From DASTFY01 sp963829955 (GTDB lineage Bacteria > Actinomycetota > Acidimicrobiia > Acidimicrobiales > Ilumatobacteraceae), in the NCBI GenBank assembly GCA_963829955.1, contig CAWHKS010000009.1, positions 62,001 through 126,000 on the forward strand: a DNA stretch of 64,000 nt. Direction: 5' to 3'. Positions 16,961 to 25,727 of the stretch are shown piece by piece. How positions within the stretch are numbered: position 1 is the first letter of the stretch; every line of letters begins with the position of its first letter. A program made the position numbers and the translations under genes. The notes under the pieces are model-generated. The model saw nothing but the letters and a program-made list of their open reading frames with translations, did no database searches and was not told where the DNA came from.

Positions 16961-17793
16961 ATGACGCGCTTCACCGACCTCGTCGGCTGCCGTTGCAGCT
17001 GGCCGGCATGTCGAGGGTGGCCGGACCGGATCTGGCTGCCGCGGTGACGAACGCAGGAGGGTTGGGCATGCTCGGGAGCTGCTGACCGACGCGGTGGGTC
17101 GGCTCGCGGTCGTCGAGTTCTTCAACGGATGGCCCGAGCCCGAGCTGGCCGACGCGGCGCCCGTGGTCGGCTGGCAGGTCGGGTCCGTCGAAGAGGCCCG
17201 CGCCGCGGTGGCGGCCGGGTGCGCGTACGTCATCGCGCAAGGGGTCGAGGCCGGCGGACACGTGCGGGGTACCACACCGCTGCTCGATCTCGTCGCGCAG
17301 GTGCTGACCGCGGGTGCCGGTGCCGGTGGTGGCCGCCGGCAGTATCGGGCGGCGCCACGGACGTGCGGGCCGCGCTGGACGCCGGGGCCGACGCCGTCAG
17401 GGTCGGCACCCGGTTCATCGCCGCCCAGGAGTCGGACGCCCACCCCGGCCTACGTCGACGCGCTCGTCGGCGCGGAGGCCGGCGACACAGTGCTCACCGA
17501 AGCCTTCGGGGTGGGATGGCCCGGCGCGCCCCACCGCGTGCTGCGCGCGTCACTGGCCCGGGCGGAGGCGACGACCGAGGATCCCATCGGCACGATGGAC
17601 GTGCCCGGTCCGGGCCCGATGCCCATCCCGCGATTCTCTGCCACCCCGCCCACCCGGGCCACCACCGGTGACATCGCTGCCATGGCGCTGTACGCCGGGA
17701 TCTCGGTCGGCGCCGTGCACCGCGTACTAGCCGGCCGCCGACATCGTCGCCGAGCTGACCATCGAGCGCGCTTGCTACCGTCCGACCACCTGA
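16961..17793 (+). pseudogene. Degenerate nitronate monooxygenase (FMN, 2-nitropropane dioxygenase type)
   Basis: Pieces of one nitronate monooxygenase can be read in order: MTRFTDLVGC, then LPLQLAGMSRVAGPDLAAAV and NAGGLGMLG, then LAVVEFFNGWPEPE and GWQVGSVEEARAAVAAG, GVEAGGHVRGTTPLLDL, PVPVVAAGSIG, ATDVRAALDAGADAVRVG, and AYVDALVGAEAGDTVLTEAFG. They lie in successive frames. Breaks occur near 16981, 17313, 17351, 17448 and 17730. Between GMLG and VVEFF about 35-45 codons normally present are missing. The indels alone could be read errors; the internal deletion points to real decay or a misassembly. Confidence 0.75.
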
Positions 17794-17811
17794 CGGCATG
17801 GGGGTGCAACG

Positions 17812-17931
17812 GTGAGCCTGGTCGACGAGACGCAGTTCTACTTCTTCCGCTTCTTGCCCTACACGGCGCTCCCCGAGAACCACAAGCGCTACGAGTCGCT
17901 GTGGGCCGCCGTCGCCGACTTCCTCGGCTGA
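17812..17931 (+). pseudogene. Remnant of an LLM-type flavin oxidoreductase N-terminus
   Basis: A 39-codon open frame with a GTG start encodes FYFFRFLPYTALPENHKRYESLW, which matches the usual N-terminus of luciferase-like (LLM) oxidoreductases. It then runs into AAVADFLG and stops, which looks like the end of an alpha/beta hydrolase. A deletion joining two genes would explain it. It is not expected to be functional. It could also be a genuine small ORF, but no such family is known to me. Confidence 0.5.
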
Positions 17932-17940
17932 GGACGACCG

Positions 17941-18618
17941 ATGGACGGGCTGCGCATCGTCGTCACGGGCGCCGGAAGGGGGATCGGGCAGGCACTCGCC
18001 GCGGAGCTGCGGGCGCGGGGCGCCGATGTCGTCACTCTCGATCTCAACCCGGGCGGGGTCGACCACCAGTGCGACGTGAGCGACGCCGACCAGGTGGAGC
18101 GCGTGTTCGGCGACATCGGCCAGATCGACGGGCTGGTCAACAACGCCGCGCTCCTCGTCGGCCGGCGCCGCTTCGAGGAGATCCCGCTCGACGAGTGGAA
18201 CCGGATGCTGGCGGTCAACGTGACCGGTCCGTTCCTGTGCACTCGGGCGGCGTCGAGCCGCATGCCCCGAGGTGGTTCCATCGTCAACCTCGCCTCGGAG
18301 ACCGCGTTCACAGGGTCCTTCGGGTTCGTCCACTACGTGGCGTCCAAGGGCGCGGTGGTGTCCATGTCACGTGCGCTCGCCCGCGAGCTCGGCCCCCGCA
18401 ACATCCGGGTCAACGTGGTCGCTCCCGGCTTCACCCCGGAGACCGAGGGTGCGAGCGTGCTCGGCTCGGCCGCCACCTACGACGTGAGCGGGACGCCCCT
18501 CGGCCGGGTGGCCACCGTGTCCGACCTCCTCGGGACGATCATCTTCCTGCTCTCGCCCGACAGCGCCTTCGTGAGCGGCCAGGCCATCCTCGTGAACGGC
18601 GGGCGCATCGCGCACTGA
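17941..18618 (+). CDS. Short-chain dehydrogenase/reductase (SDR)
   Basis: A 225-aa classical SDR with complete signatures: IVVTGAGRGIGQALA (TGxxxGxG), LVNNAAL (NNAG-like), IVNLASETA (Ser) and YVASKGAVV (Tyr/Lys). Asp at the end of strand 2 (VVTLDLNPG) favours NAD(H). It is 33 bp upstream of the 2-oxoglutarate oxygenase gene, so the two may share a transcript. The substrate is not evident. Confidence 0.9.
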   Translation: MDGLRIVVTGAGRGIGQALAAELRARGADVVTLDLNPGGVDHQCDVSDADQVERVFGDIGQIDGLVNNAALLVGRRRFEEIPLDEWNRMLAVNVTGPFLCTRAASSRMPRGGSIVNLASETAFTGSFGFVHYVASKGAVVSMSRALARELGPRNIRVNVVAPGFTPETEGASVLGSAATYDVSGTPLGRVATVSDLLGTIIFLLSPDSAFVSGQAILVNGGRIAH

Positions 18619-18651
18619 GCCGGCGCGGTGGGCGCGGATACTGTCCGCGCC

Positions 18652-19788
18652 ATGAGGGTTCAGTCGGACACCGGTGTGGAGCAGCTCGACGACCGGCTGG
18701 TGCTGACCTGGGGCGACGGTCGCCGCTCCACGTTCCACCACCTCTGGCTCCGCGACAACTGCCTCTGCCCGTCCTGCCGCCACCCGTCCGTGCCCGAGCG
18801 TCTGGTGGACACCACGTCCATCCCCGACGACATCGCACCGGCCGACGTCGAGCTCTCCCCCGACGACGAGTTGGTGATCATCTGGGCCGGCGAGGACCAC
18901 CGCTCGACGTTCCCGCTCAGCTGGCTGGCCCGCCACTCGTACGACGACGGCCCGCGTCCCCCGGCCGGCGAGTCCCGGATCCTGTGGACCGATGGCCCCC
19001 CGGACCCCGTGCCCGAGGTGGCCTACGACGACGTGATGACGACGGATGAGGGGCTGCGCCGGTGGCTCGTGCAGCTCCAGCGCCACGGCGTCAGCTTCAT
19101 CCGGGACGCGCCCACGGTGCCGGGGACGGGACCGCGCATCGCCGGACGGGTGGCGTTCCTGCGCAACAGCAACTTCGGGCTGCTGTGGGACGTCGTCTCG
19201 AAGCCCGACCCCGACAGCCTGGCGTACACCGCCCACACGCTCGCCCCGCACGTGGACCTCGTGAGCCGGGAGATGCTCCCGGGCGTCCAGCTCCTCCACT
19301 GCCTGGTGTTCGAGGCCACCGGGGGCGACAGCTTGCTCGTCGACGGCTTCGCCTGCGCCGCCGAGCTGGCGACTGCCGATCCGAACGCCTACGAGCTGCT
19401 GACGACCACGCCCCTGCCCTTCCGGTACAGGGACGGCGCCGGCACCGACGTCTCGACCCGCGTGCCCATGATCCACCTCGACCACGACGGCAACTTCCAC
19501 GAGGTGCGCTACAGCAACGCCCTCCTGGCCCCGCTCGACGTCCCGGCCGACCAGATGCTGGATACCTACCGCGCCGTGCGCACCTTCGCCCGGCTGTTGC
19601 GATCGGGGCGATTCGAGTTGCGGTTGCGTCTGCAACCAGGTGACGTCATGTGCTTCGACAACTACCGCGTGCTGCACGGCCGCTCGGAGTTCGACCCCAA
19701 CAGCGGGCACCGCCACCTCCAGGGTTGCTACCTCGATCGCGACGACGTGCTCAGCCGCCTGCGAACGCTGGAGGCGACCGCGGAGTAG
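18652..19788 (+). CDS. Gamma-butyrobetaine-hydroxylase-like 2-oxoglutarate/Fe(II) dioxygenase
   Basis: A 378-aa protein of the BBOX1/TMLH type, with DUF971-like and TauD-like domains. The N-terminal Zn site is LRDNCLCPSCRHP. The iron site is HVD in APHVDLVSREMLPGVQLLHC, aligned with HTD of gamma-butyrobetaine hydroxylase, and the distal His is in NYRVLHGRSEF. Arg in HRHLQGCYLDRDD would bind 2-oxoglutarate. Family members make carnitine, but several actinobacterial paralogues have other substrates. Neighbouring SDR and inositol-phosphatase-like genes do not settle this. Confidence 0.85.
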   Translation: MRVQSDTGVEQLDDRLVLTWGDGRRSTFHHLWLRDNCLCPSCRHPSVPERLVDTTSIPDDIAPADVELSPDDELVIIWAGEDHRSTFPLSWLARHSYDDGPRPPAGESRILWTDGPPDPVPEVAYDDVMTTDEGLRRWLVQLQRHGVSFIRDAPTVPGTGPRIAGRVAFLRNSNFGLLWDVVSKPDPDSLAYTAHTLAPHVDLVSREMLPGVQLLHCLVFEATGGDSLLVDGFACAAELATADPNAYELLTTTPLPFRYRDGAGTDVSTRVPMIHLDHDGNFHEVRYSNALLAPLDVPADQMLDTYRAVRTFARLLRSGRFELRLRLQPGDVMCFDNYRVLHGRSEFDPNSGHRHLQGCYLDRDDVLSRLRTLEATAE

Positions 19789-19837
19789 GCGGGCGGTACC
19801 GTGCCAGCCGTGCCGGACCGCGCTCGACCTCCTCGCG

Positions 19838-20590
19838 GTGGCGGAAGCGGCCGCCCGGGCCGGCGGCGCCGTCCTCCGTGAGGGGCAGGGGCGCCCCATG
19901 GAGGTCGTGGCGAAGGCTCGCTCGGACATCACGACGTGGGCCGATGCGGCCGCGCAGGCGGCCATCGTCGACGTCATCGCCGGCGCCTACCCGGAGCACC
20001 GGATCGAAGGCGAGGAGGGCGCAGTCGGGGACCCCGCAGCCGACGTGGCCTGGATCGTGGACCCGCTCGACGGGACGTCGAACTACGCGCACGGCATCCC
20101 GTTCTTCTGCGTGTCGGTCGCGGTGAGGCAGGCCGGCGGACCACTGCTGGCGGGCGTCGTCTACGACCCGCTGCGCGACGAGTGCTTCGCCGCCGAGCGT
20201 GGCCGAACGACAGCGATGGCGGTGTCGACCACCGACGAGCTCGCCCGCGCCGTCGTCGCCACGGGAATCCAGAACGACGACCCAGAGGCGATCGCCGCCT
20301 TCGGCCGCCGGATGGTTGCGCTGTACGGCGCCTGCCGCGGGGTCCGGGTGCTGGGATCACCCGCCCTCGCCATGGCGTACATCGCCTGCGGGCGACTGGA
20401 CGGCATGGCTCAGCGCGACGCCCTGTGGGCCTGGGACGTGGCGGCCGGCATCGTGCTGGTCGAAGCGGCCGGCGGCCGGGTCACCGGCTTCGACGGCGGG
20501 CCGCCGCCGCTGGAGGGCCGCGCCGACATCGTGGTCAGCAACGGCCTCCTCCACGACGCCCTGCTGGCAGCCGCCCAGGACGCGGTCTGA
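19838..20590 (+). CDS. Inositol monophosphatase-family phosphatase
   Basis: Mg2+/Li+-sensitive phosphatase fold. It has IEGEEGAV (first acidic pair), WIVDPLDGTSNYAHGIPFF (signature with metal Asp residues) and ALWAWDVAAGIVLVEAAGG (WDxAAG). GTG 19838 is the first clean in-frame start, but it is about 8 residues short of the family norm. GTG 19810 with one base removed near 19820 would give MPDALDLLAVAEAA, a better N-terminus. Candidate substrates are inositol-1-phosphate, histidinol-phosphate or a nucleoside bisphosphate. Confidence 0.85.
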   Translation: MAEAAARAGGAVLREGQGRPMEVVAKARSDITTWADAAAQAAIVDVIAGAYPEHRIEGEEGAVGDPAADVAWIVDPLDGTSNYAHGIPFFCVSVAVRQAGGPLLAGVVYDPLRDECFAAERGRTTAMAVSTTDELARAVVATGIQNDDPEAIAAFGRRMVALYGACRGVRVLGSPALAMAYIACGRLDGMAQRDALWAWDVAAGIVLVEAAGGRVTGFDGGPPPLEGRADIVVSNGLLHDALLAAAQDAV

Positions 20591-20660
20591 CCGCGTGTCG
20601 CCCTTCGAACGGAGGTACCAGGCACGGCGTGTCACATCGCGACACCACCCCGGGCGGGAG

Positions 20661-20703
20661 GCATGCACCTCTCGTGCCGGAATCCGCAACGAGGCGTGCA
20701 TGC
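20661..20703. terminator. Inverted repeat between convergent genes
   Basis: Perfect 8-bp arms GCATGCAC and GTGCATGC, with further pairing CTC/GAG inside, separated by 27 nt. It lies between the inositol-phosphatase stop and the convergent acyl-CoA dehydrogenase stop. A second small stem (GTGTC/GACAC) sits at 20629-20645. It is probably a bidirectional terminator. Confidence 0.5.
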
Positions 20704-20711
20704 TTGCAAAG

Positions 20712-22013
20712 TCAACCACTCGGGGGAGGGGACGGTCCGGGGACGGCGACGGCACGGAACGGGAGCTCGCGGTCCGTCTGCGGTTCGCGCGGCAGGCCGA
20801 GCACCCGGTCGGCCACGATGGTCTTCTGGATCTCGTCGGTCCCTCCAGCGATCGACTGGGCCGGCACCGAGACCAGGATCTCGGCGGCGACGGCACCCGA
20901 CGCGCCGGCTCGCGCGGCGTCCGCGCCGGTGAGGAGTCCGGCCGCGCCGCCGATGGCGCTGTGGGCCCGCGCCGCCGCCCGGGCGACGACGCTCGTTGCC
21001 AGCTTGCCGAGCGATCCCTCCGGACCCGGGGCACGATCGAGGGTCCGGGCGGCGCGGGCCCGCTCCGCCGTCCAGCGGTTGGCGCGGGCCAGCGCCTCGA
21101 CGGCGGCGACGTGCTGGCGCACGACAGGATCAGCGGCGATCGAGCCGGCGACCGCGCGCTCCACCAGCAGGTCCGGGCGCCCCGCCCGCTGCGGATACCA
21201 CGCGTACGTGCGGCGGTGCTCGGCCGCCTCCGCCTCGGCCTCCATGGCCGCCCGTCCGATGCCCGACGCCGTCCCCCGTCCGCTCATCGCCACGCCGTAG
21301 CGCCGCTCGAAGGCGAGCGTCGTCAGCGCCACGGACCAGCCACCGCCCACCTCGCCGACGACGTGCCCGGCCAGTATGCGAGCCTCCGTCAGGAACACCT
21401 CGTTGAACGAGGAATGGTCGTTCATCTGACGCAGCGGGCGCACCTCGACACCCACCTGGCCCATGGGGAGGACGAAGTACGTGAGGCCGCGGTGCTTCGG
21501 CACGTCCCAGTCACTGCGGGCCAGCAGCAGACCGAAGTCCGCGTGGTGGGCGCTCGTGGACCACACCTTCTGACCGGTGACCACCCACTCGTTACCGTCG
21601 CGCTCGGCCCGGGTGGTGAGCCCGGCGAGGTCGGAGCCGGCACCGGGCTCGCTGAACAGCTGGCACCAGTGGTGCTCGCCGGTCAGGATCGGGCCCAGCA
21701 GCAGCCGCCGCAGGTCGTCCGAGCCGTGGGTCAGCAGCGTCGGCGCGGCCAAGCCGGTGCCGACCCCCGGAGGAGGCCCGGGCGCGCCGACCGCCGCCAG
21801 CTCACCGGCGATCACGCCGTCGGACCACTCCGGCAATCCACGTCCGTGCCAGTCGACCGGCCAGGACGGCGCCGCCCAGCCGCCGTCGAGCAGGCGCCGG
21901 CGCCAGGTGACGAGGGACAGCTCGGGGTCCCAGTGGCGCTCGAGCCAGGACCGGACGCCGGCCTGAACGGCGGCCGCCGCAGCCGCGCCGTCACCGTCCG
22001 CCGCAGCCGTCAC
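20712..22013 (-). CDS. Acyl-CoA dehydrogenase family protein
   Basis: A 433-aa FAD flavoprotein. It contains QLFSEPGAGSDLAGLTTRAERDG and VVTGQKVWSTSAHHADFGLLLARSD (the FAD/substrate beta domain) and the C-terminal PAQSIAGGTDEIQKTIVADRVLGLPREP. It oxidises acyl-CoA to enoyl-CoA and passes electrons to ETF. GTG 22013 forms a GTGA overlap with the upstream dioxygenase gene, so the two are coupled. The chain or ring specificity cannot be read. Confidence 0.9.
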   Translation of the reverse strand: MTAAADGDGAAAAAAVQAGVRSWLERHWDPELSLVTWRRRLLDGGWAAPSWPVDWHGRGLPEWSDGVIAGELAAVGAPGPPPGVGTGLAAPTLLTHGSDDLRRLLLGPILTGEHHWCQLFSEPGAGSDLAGLTTRAERDGNEWVVTGQKVWSTSAHHADFGLLLARSDWDVPKHRGLTYFVLPMGQVGVEVRPLRQMNDHSSFNEVFLTEARILAGHVVGEVGGGWSVALTTLAFERRYGVAMSGRGTASGIGRAAMEAEAEAAEHRRTYAWYPQRAGRPDLLVERAVAGSIAADPVVRQHVAAVEALARANRWTAERARAARTLDRAPGPEGSLGKLATSVVARAAARAHSAIGGAAGLLTGADAARAGASGAVAAEILVSVPAQSIAGGTDEIQKTIVADRVLGLPREPQTDRELPFRAVAVPGPSPPPSG

Positions 22014-22801
22014 CGCGCGGGCGAACCGAGCACGAACGAGTCCATCGACAGCGAACCGAACGCGTACCCCTCGACCATCGGCTCGCAGTGCCGGCCGGCC
22101 GCTGCGGCCAGGCCGGCGAGGTAGAGGACCGGGAGGAAGTGGTCCGGCGTCGGCACGGCGTTCGGGAAGTCCGGATCGTCCTCCAGGTCCACGATCGACG
22201 CGGGATCGCCCTCGGTCAAGCGCTCGGAGACCGCCGAGCCGAAGCGCACCGCCCAGTCGTAGCCGGCGTCGGGACTGCTCCAGTCGAGCCGACCCAGATG
22301 GTGGACGGTGTTGCCGCTGCCCATGATCAGCACGCCCTGCTCGCGCAGCGGCGCCAGCCGGGCGCCTAGCTCGAGGTGGTAGGCGAGCGGTTTGCTGGCG
22401 TCCAATGAGAGCTGCACGACCGGGATGTCGGCGTCCGGAAAAGCATGCGCCAGGACGGACCAGGTGCCGTGGTCGATGCCCCAGCTGTCCTCGTCGGCAC
22501 CGACCCACACCGGGTCGGCCACGTTCCGGACGGCGGCCGCCAGGTCAGGCGATCCGGGTGCCGGGTACTGAAAGGCGAACAGCTCGGGCGGAAACCCGAA
22601 GAAGTCGTGGATGGTGCGCGGTGCCGCCATCGCTGTCACCGCGGTGGCGCTGATGAACCAGTGGGCGGACACCGAGAGGATGGCCAGCGGGCGCGGGATG
22701 CGGGCGCCGAACGCGCGCCAGGCCTCCGTATAGCGGTTGGTGTCCAGCGCGTTCATCGGCGTCCCGTGCCCGACGAAGGCGGCCGGCATCAGATTGTCCA
22801 C
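22010..22801 (-). CDS. DODA-type (class III, LigB-like) extradiol ring-cleavage dioxygenase
   Basis: A 263-aa protein of the 4,5-DOPA-dioxygenase/YgiD group. Metal-binding histidines are in AAFVGHGTPMNAL and SVSAHWF, others in GSGNTVHHLGRLDW, and the closing segment is PTPDHFLPVLYLAG. It cleaves catechols on the extradiol side with a single divalent metal, and is unrelated to the VOC-fold HpaD and XylE-type enzymes. Coupling to the acyl-CoA dehydrogenase suggests a ring-opening step followed by acyl-CoA processing, but the substrate is open. Confidence 0.88.
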   Translation of the reverse strand: MDNLMPAAFVGHGTPMNALDTNRYTEAWRAFGARIPRPLAILSVSAHWFISATAVTAMAAPRTIHDFFGFPPELFAFQYPAPGSPDLAAAVRNVADPVWVGADEDSWGIDHGTWSVLAHAFPDADIPVVQLSLDASKPLAYHLELGARLAPLREQGVLIMGSGNTVHHLGRLDWSSPDAGYDWAVRFGSAVSERLTEGDPASIVDLEDDPDFPNAVPTPDHFLPVLYLAGLAAAAGRHCEPMVEGYAFGSLSMDSFVLGSPAR

Positions 22802-22861
22802 GACGTCCTCCTCACACAGTCCCTCTCACACAGCCCTCCTCGCACGCGGCCATGACAACAG

Positions 22862-23758
22862 TCACGCTCCGACGAGCCGGTCGAGCGTCGCTTTGGCCTC
22901 GACTATGCGTTCGAGGTGCTCGGCATGGGGTCGGCCGGGCTCGCGCAGCCGGTTGAACCCGACGGACAGGTCCGAGAAGCCCAGCGCGAGCGCCTGCTCG
23001 ACCTCGCGCTCCCAGCCGTCGCCGAGGTAGACGCGTCCGTGGATCGGCAAGCTGGCGGGATCCCGGCCCTCCTCCTCGGCGAGCTGACGAAGCCGGGCCA
23101 CGGCGTCAGGAAGCGGAACGGGATCGAGCCCGGGGATGAGGAGCGGCATCCACCCGTCGGCACAGCGCACCACCCTGCGCAGCACGCGTGGGGAGGCCCC
23201 GCTCCCGATCCAGATCGGCAGCGGCCGGGCCGGTCGCGGGTTCAGGCCGACGCGGTCCAGGTGGTGAAAGCGACCGTCGAAGCTCACCAGCGGTTCCGTC
23301 CAGAGGCGGCGCATCACCGCGAGCTGCTCCTCCAGGCGGTCCTCCCTGGAGGCGAAGTCGGCCCCGAGCCCCTGGTACTCGGCCCAGTTCCACCCGACAC
23401 CGACAGCCAGGCGGAGACGCCCGCCGCTCAACAGGTCGAGCGTGGCAGCCTGCTTGGCCACGAGGGCCGTCTGGCGTTGCGGCAGGACGAGCACGCTCGT
23501 CACGAGCTCGAGGGAGGTCGTCACCGCCGCGAGGTGGCTGAACAGCACGAAGATCTCGTGGAAGACGTGCTCGTGCGTGTACGGCGGTGCCGGGAAGTTG
23601 CCCACGCCGTCGGGGTACAGCGCGGGGTCGGCGCCCAGCACGTGGTCGTAGGCGATCAGATGGGCGAATCCTGCCTCCTCGGCCAGCGTCGCCCAGGCCC
23701 GGATGGCGTCCGGATCGGTCCCGCTGTCGGCCTGCGAGAAGACGGTTCCGATGCGCAT
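22862..23758 (-). CDS. LLM-class (probably F420-dependent) flavin oxidoreductase
   Basis: A 298-aa TIM-barrel oxidoreductase of the luciferase-like superfamily. It shows WATLAEEAGFAHLIAYDHVLG, then LVTSVLVLPQRQTALVAKQAATLDLLSGGRLRLAVGVGWNWAEYQGLG, and PLPIWIGSGASPRVLRRVVRCADGW. This pattern matches the F420-dependent TIGR03619 group common in actinobacteria. It starts at ATG 23758, downstream of the antiporter. Substrate unknown. Confidence 0.88.
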   Translation of the reverse strand: MRIGTVFSQADSGTDPDAIRAWATLAEEAGFAHLIAYDHVLGADPALYPDGVGNFPAPPYTHEHVFHEIFVLFSHLAAVTTSLELVTSVLVLPQRQTALVAKQAATLDLLSGGRLRLAVGVGWNWAEYQGLGADFASREDRLEEQLAVMRRLWTEPLVSFDGRFHHLDRVGLNPRPARPLPIWIGSGASPRVLRRVVRCADGWMPLLIPGLDPVPLPDAVARLRQLAEEEGRDPASLPIHGRVYLGDGWEREVEQALALGFSDLSVGFNRLREPGRPHAEHLERIVEAKATLDRLVGA

Positions 23759-23824
23759 CGAATCTCAGACGCTCGTGATGGACGGGCCCGTGGGCGCCTC
23801 GTCGGCCATTGGCCCGACAGTAGA

Positions 23825-25624
23825 TCAGGGGTTGTCGTCGGCGGTCGGGACGTCGGCCGCGGCGGTGGCCGGGCTGTCGGGCTGGTCGGGCGGGAGAGCG
23901 ACGACGAGCTGGGCGCCCAGAGAGGGCGAGCCGCGGGGGCTCGTCGTCCATCCGCCATCGGGATCCAGGACGGCCAGCACCAGCGCGCCGGCCGGCACGG
24001 CGACCGCTTCCATCGTGCGCACGCCGGCGGCCTCGTCCTCGATCCGCTCGAGGTCCTCCAGGCTGACTCCCGACGAGAACGGCCGCCGCGTCCAGGCCTC
24101 GACATCGTGCTCCCGCCGGTCGTGACGCACGGCCGCCGCGCTCGACAGCAGCGACACGTGCTCGGCGCCGAGCTGCTCTTCCAGCACCTGGATGGCGATG
24201 AGGTTGATCTCGTCGTCCGTCGAGGCCACGACCGCCCGGTGGACGTCCTCGAGCAGGCCCGAGTCCGGCAGATCTCTGACCAGCCCGGCGAAGACCGTGA
24301 ACTCCAGGTCGGGGCGGGCCGCCAGGTCCTCGCTCCCCCGGGCGACGAGCACGGTGGGAATGCCGGCCCGCTGCATCTCCCGGGCCAGCCCGATGGCCCA
24401 CGGGCTGGAGCTCACCAGGAGCAGCCCGCTCGCCTGCGGTCGTTCCAACTTCAACAACCTGGTGGCCGGGCGAGCACCCAGCCCGTAGAGGAGCGCGAGC
24501 AGGATGATGATCGCGAACGTGACGGGCACGAGCATTTCGCTCGGCTGGTGAAGCTGTTCCAGGCGCAACGAGAAGAACGAGGCCGTAGCAGCGGCCACGA
24601 TCCCGCGAGGCGCCATGCAGGCGAGGAAGGCGCGCTCCCGAGGTTGCATCGACGCCGCCCCGATCGTGCAGGTGGCGGCAACCAGAGGCCGCACGATCAG
24701 GACCAGGACGAGCGCCATGCCGAGGATGCCCGGCAGGTGGTCGGCGATCGCCCTCGGTTCGACCCGCGACGCCAGCACGATGAAGAGGGATCCGATGAGC
24801 AAGGTGAGGATCGGGTCGCCGAAGATCCGCAACGACCGCAGGCCGACGAAGTGCTGGTTGGCCAGGAGGATCCCCATCGCCGTCGTGGCGAAGAGTCCGG
24901 CCTCGGGGCGTACCTGCTCGGCGCCGACGTAGGCGGCCACGACGAACATCACCGTCACGGCCACCTCGAGATCGGCCGGGATGAGCAGGCTGCGCAACGC
25001 GGCCACCAGGATCACGGCTGCCACCAGACCGGCGGCGATGCCGGCCAACGCGACGACGATGAACTCGCTCCAGATCTCGCCCAGCGTGAAGTGTTGGACG
25101 AAGACGGCGTTGAAGCAGAACACGCTCAACGCCGAGCCGATGGGATCGACGACGATGCCCTCCCAGGTGAGGATGGTCGCCACTGATCCACGGGGCCGGG
25201 CCAGCCGGAGCAGGGGGATGACGACGGTCGGGCCCGACACCACGAGGATGGCTCCCAGCACGACGGAGACCCGCAGCGGCTCGTCGAAGAACACGGCGCC
25301 CGCCACCGTGGCGAGCACCCAGGTGATGAGCACTCCCACCGTGACGAGCCACGTCACAGGGCGGCGGATGGCGGGCCCGAGCTCGCTGAACCGCAGTTCG
25401 AGCCCGCCGAGGAAGAGCAGGATGCCCACGCTGAGGGACACCACGGGGAACAGGGCGTCGCCGAGGATCTCGTCCGAGTCGACCAGCCCGAGCCAAGGAC
25501 CGACCGCCAGCCCACCGGCCAGCAGCAGCACGATCGAGGGGAAGTGGAGCAGGCGGGCCAGCCACTGCAGGCCGACCCCGAGCACGACGATGAAGCCGAT
25601 CCCGACGAGGATGTCGCTCTCCAT
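23825..25624 (-). CDS. Cation:proton antiporter (CPA family) with C-terminal TrkA-like nucleotide domain
   Basis: A 599-aa membrane protein with about 12 hydrophobic helices over residues 1-410. These include ILLFLGGLELRFSEL, VVSGPTVVIPLLR, the acidic pair in TWEGIVVDPIGSALSV, and ACMAPRGIVAAATASFF. The cytosolic tail is a TrkA-N/RCK-like domain (LLLVSSSPWAIGLAREM, ARPDLEFTVFAGL) plus a TrkA-C-like end. It is an NhaP/KefB-type exchanger for Na+ or K+. ATG 25624 begins the first helix. Confidence 0.9.
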   Translation of the reverse strand: MESDILVGIGFIVVLGVGLQWLARLLHFPSIVLLLAGGLAVGPWLGLVDSDEILGDALFPVVSLSVGILLFLGGLELRFSELGPAIRRPVTWLVTVGVLITWVLATVAGAVFFDEPLRVSVVLGAILVVSGPTVVIPLLRLARPRGSVATILTWEGIVVDPIGSALSVFCFNAVFVQHFTLGEIWSEFIVVALAGIAAGLVAAVILVAALRSLLIPADLEVAVTVMFVVAAYVGAEQVRPEAGLFATTAMGILLANQHFVGLRSLRIFGDPILTLLIGSLFIVLASRVEPRAIADHLPGILGMALVLVLIVRPLVAATCTIGAASMQPRERAFLACMAPRGIVAAATASFFSLRLEQLHQPSEMLVPVTFAIIILLALLYGLGARPATRLLKLERPQASGLLLVSSSPWAIGLAREMQRAGIPTVLVARGSEDLAARPDLEFTVFAGLVRDLPDSGLLEDVHRAVVASTDDEINLIAIQVLEEQLGAEHVSLLSSAAAVRHDRREHDVEAWTRRPFSSGVSLEDLERIEDEAAGVRTMEAVAVPAGALVLAVLDPDGGWTTSPRGSPSLGAQLVVALPPDQPDSPATAAADVPTADDNP

Positions 25625-25727
25625 CGGAAGGCCACCGTATCCCCGGGGCCGTGCGATGAGGCTCGTCGCGACGCGGCTACCGTGCCCGGGGTCGAAGACC
25701 CGGAAGACGAACAGGAAGGACGTCGGT

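Noticed and set aside
20591..20711. Small gene between the inositol phosphatase and acyl-CoA dehydrogenase
   Set aside because: No frame with a ribosome-binding site; the stretch is explained by inverted repeats.
22916..25186. Long plus-strand frame antisense to the LLM and antiporter genes
   Set aside because: Low-complexity Arg/His/Asp-rich translation without domains. The minus-strand genes show clear families.
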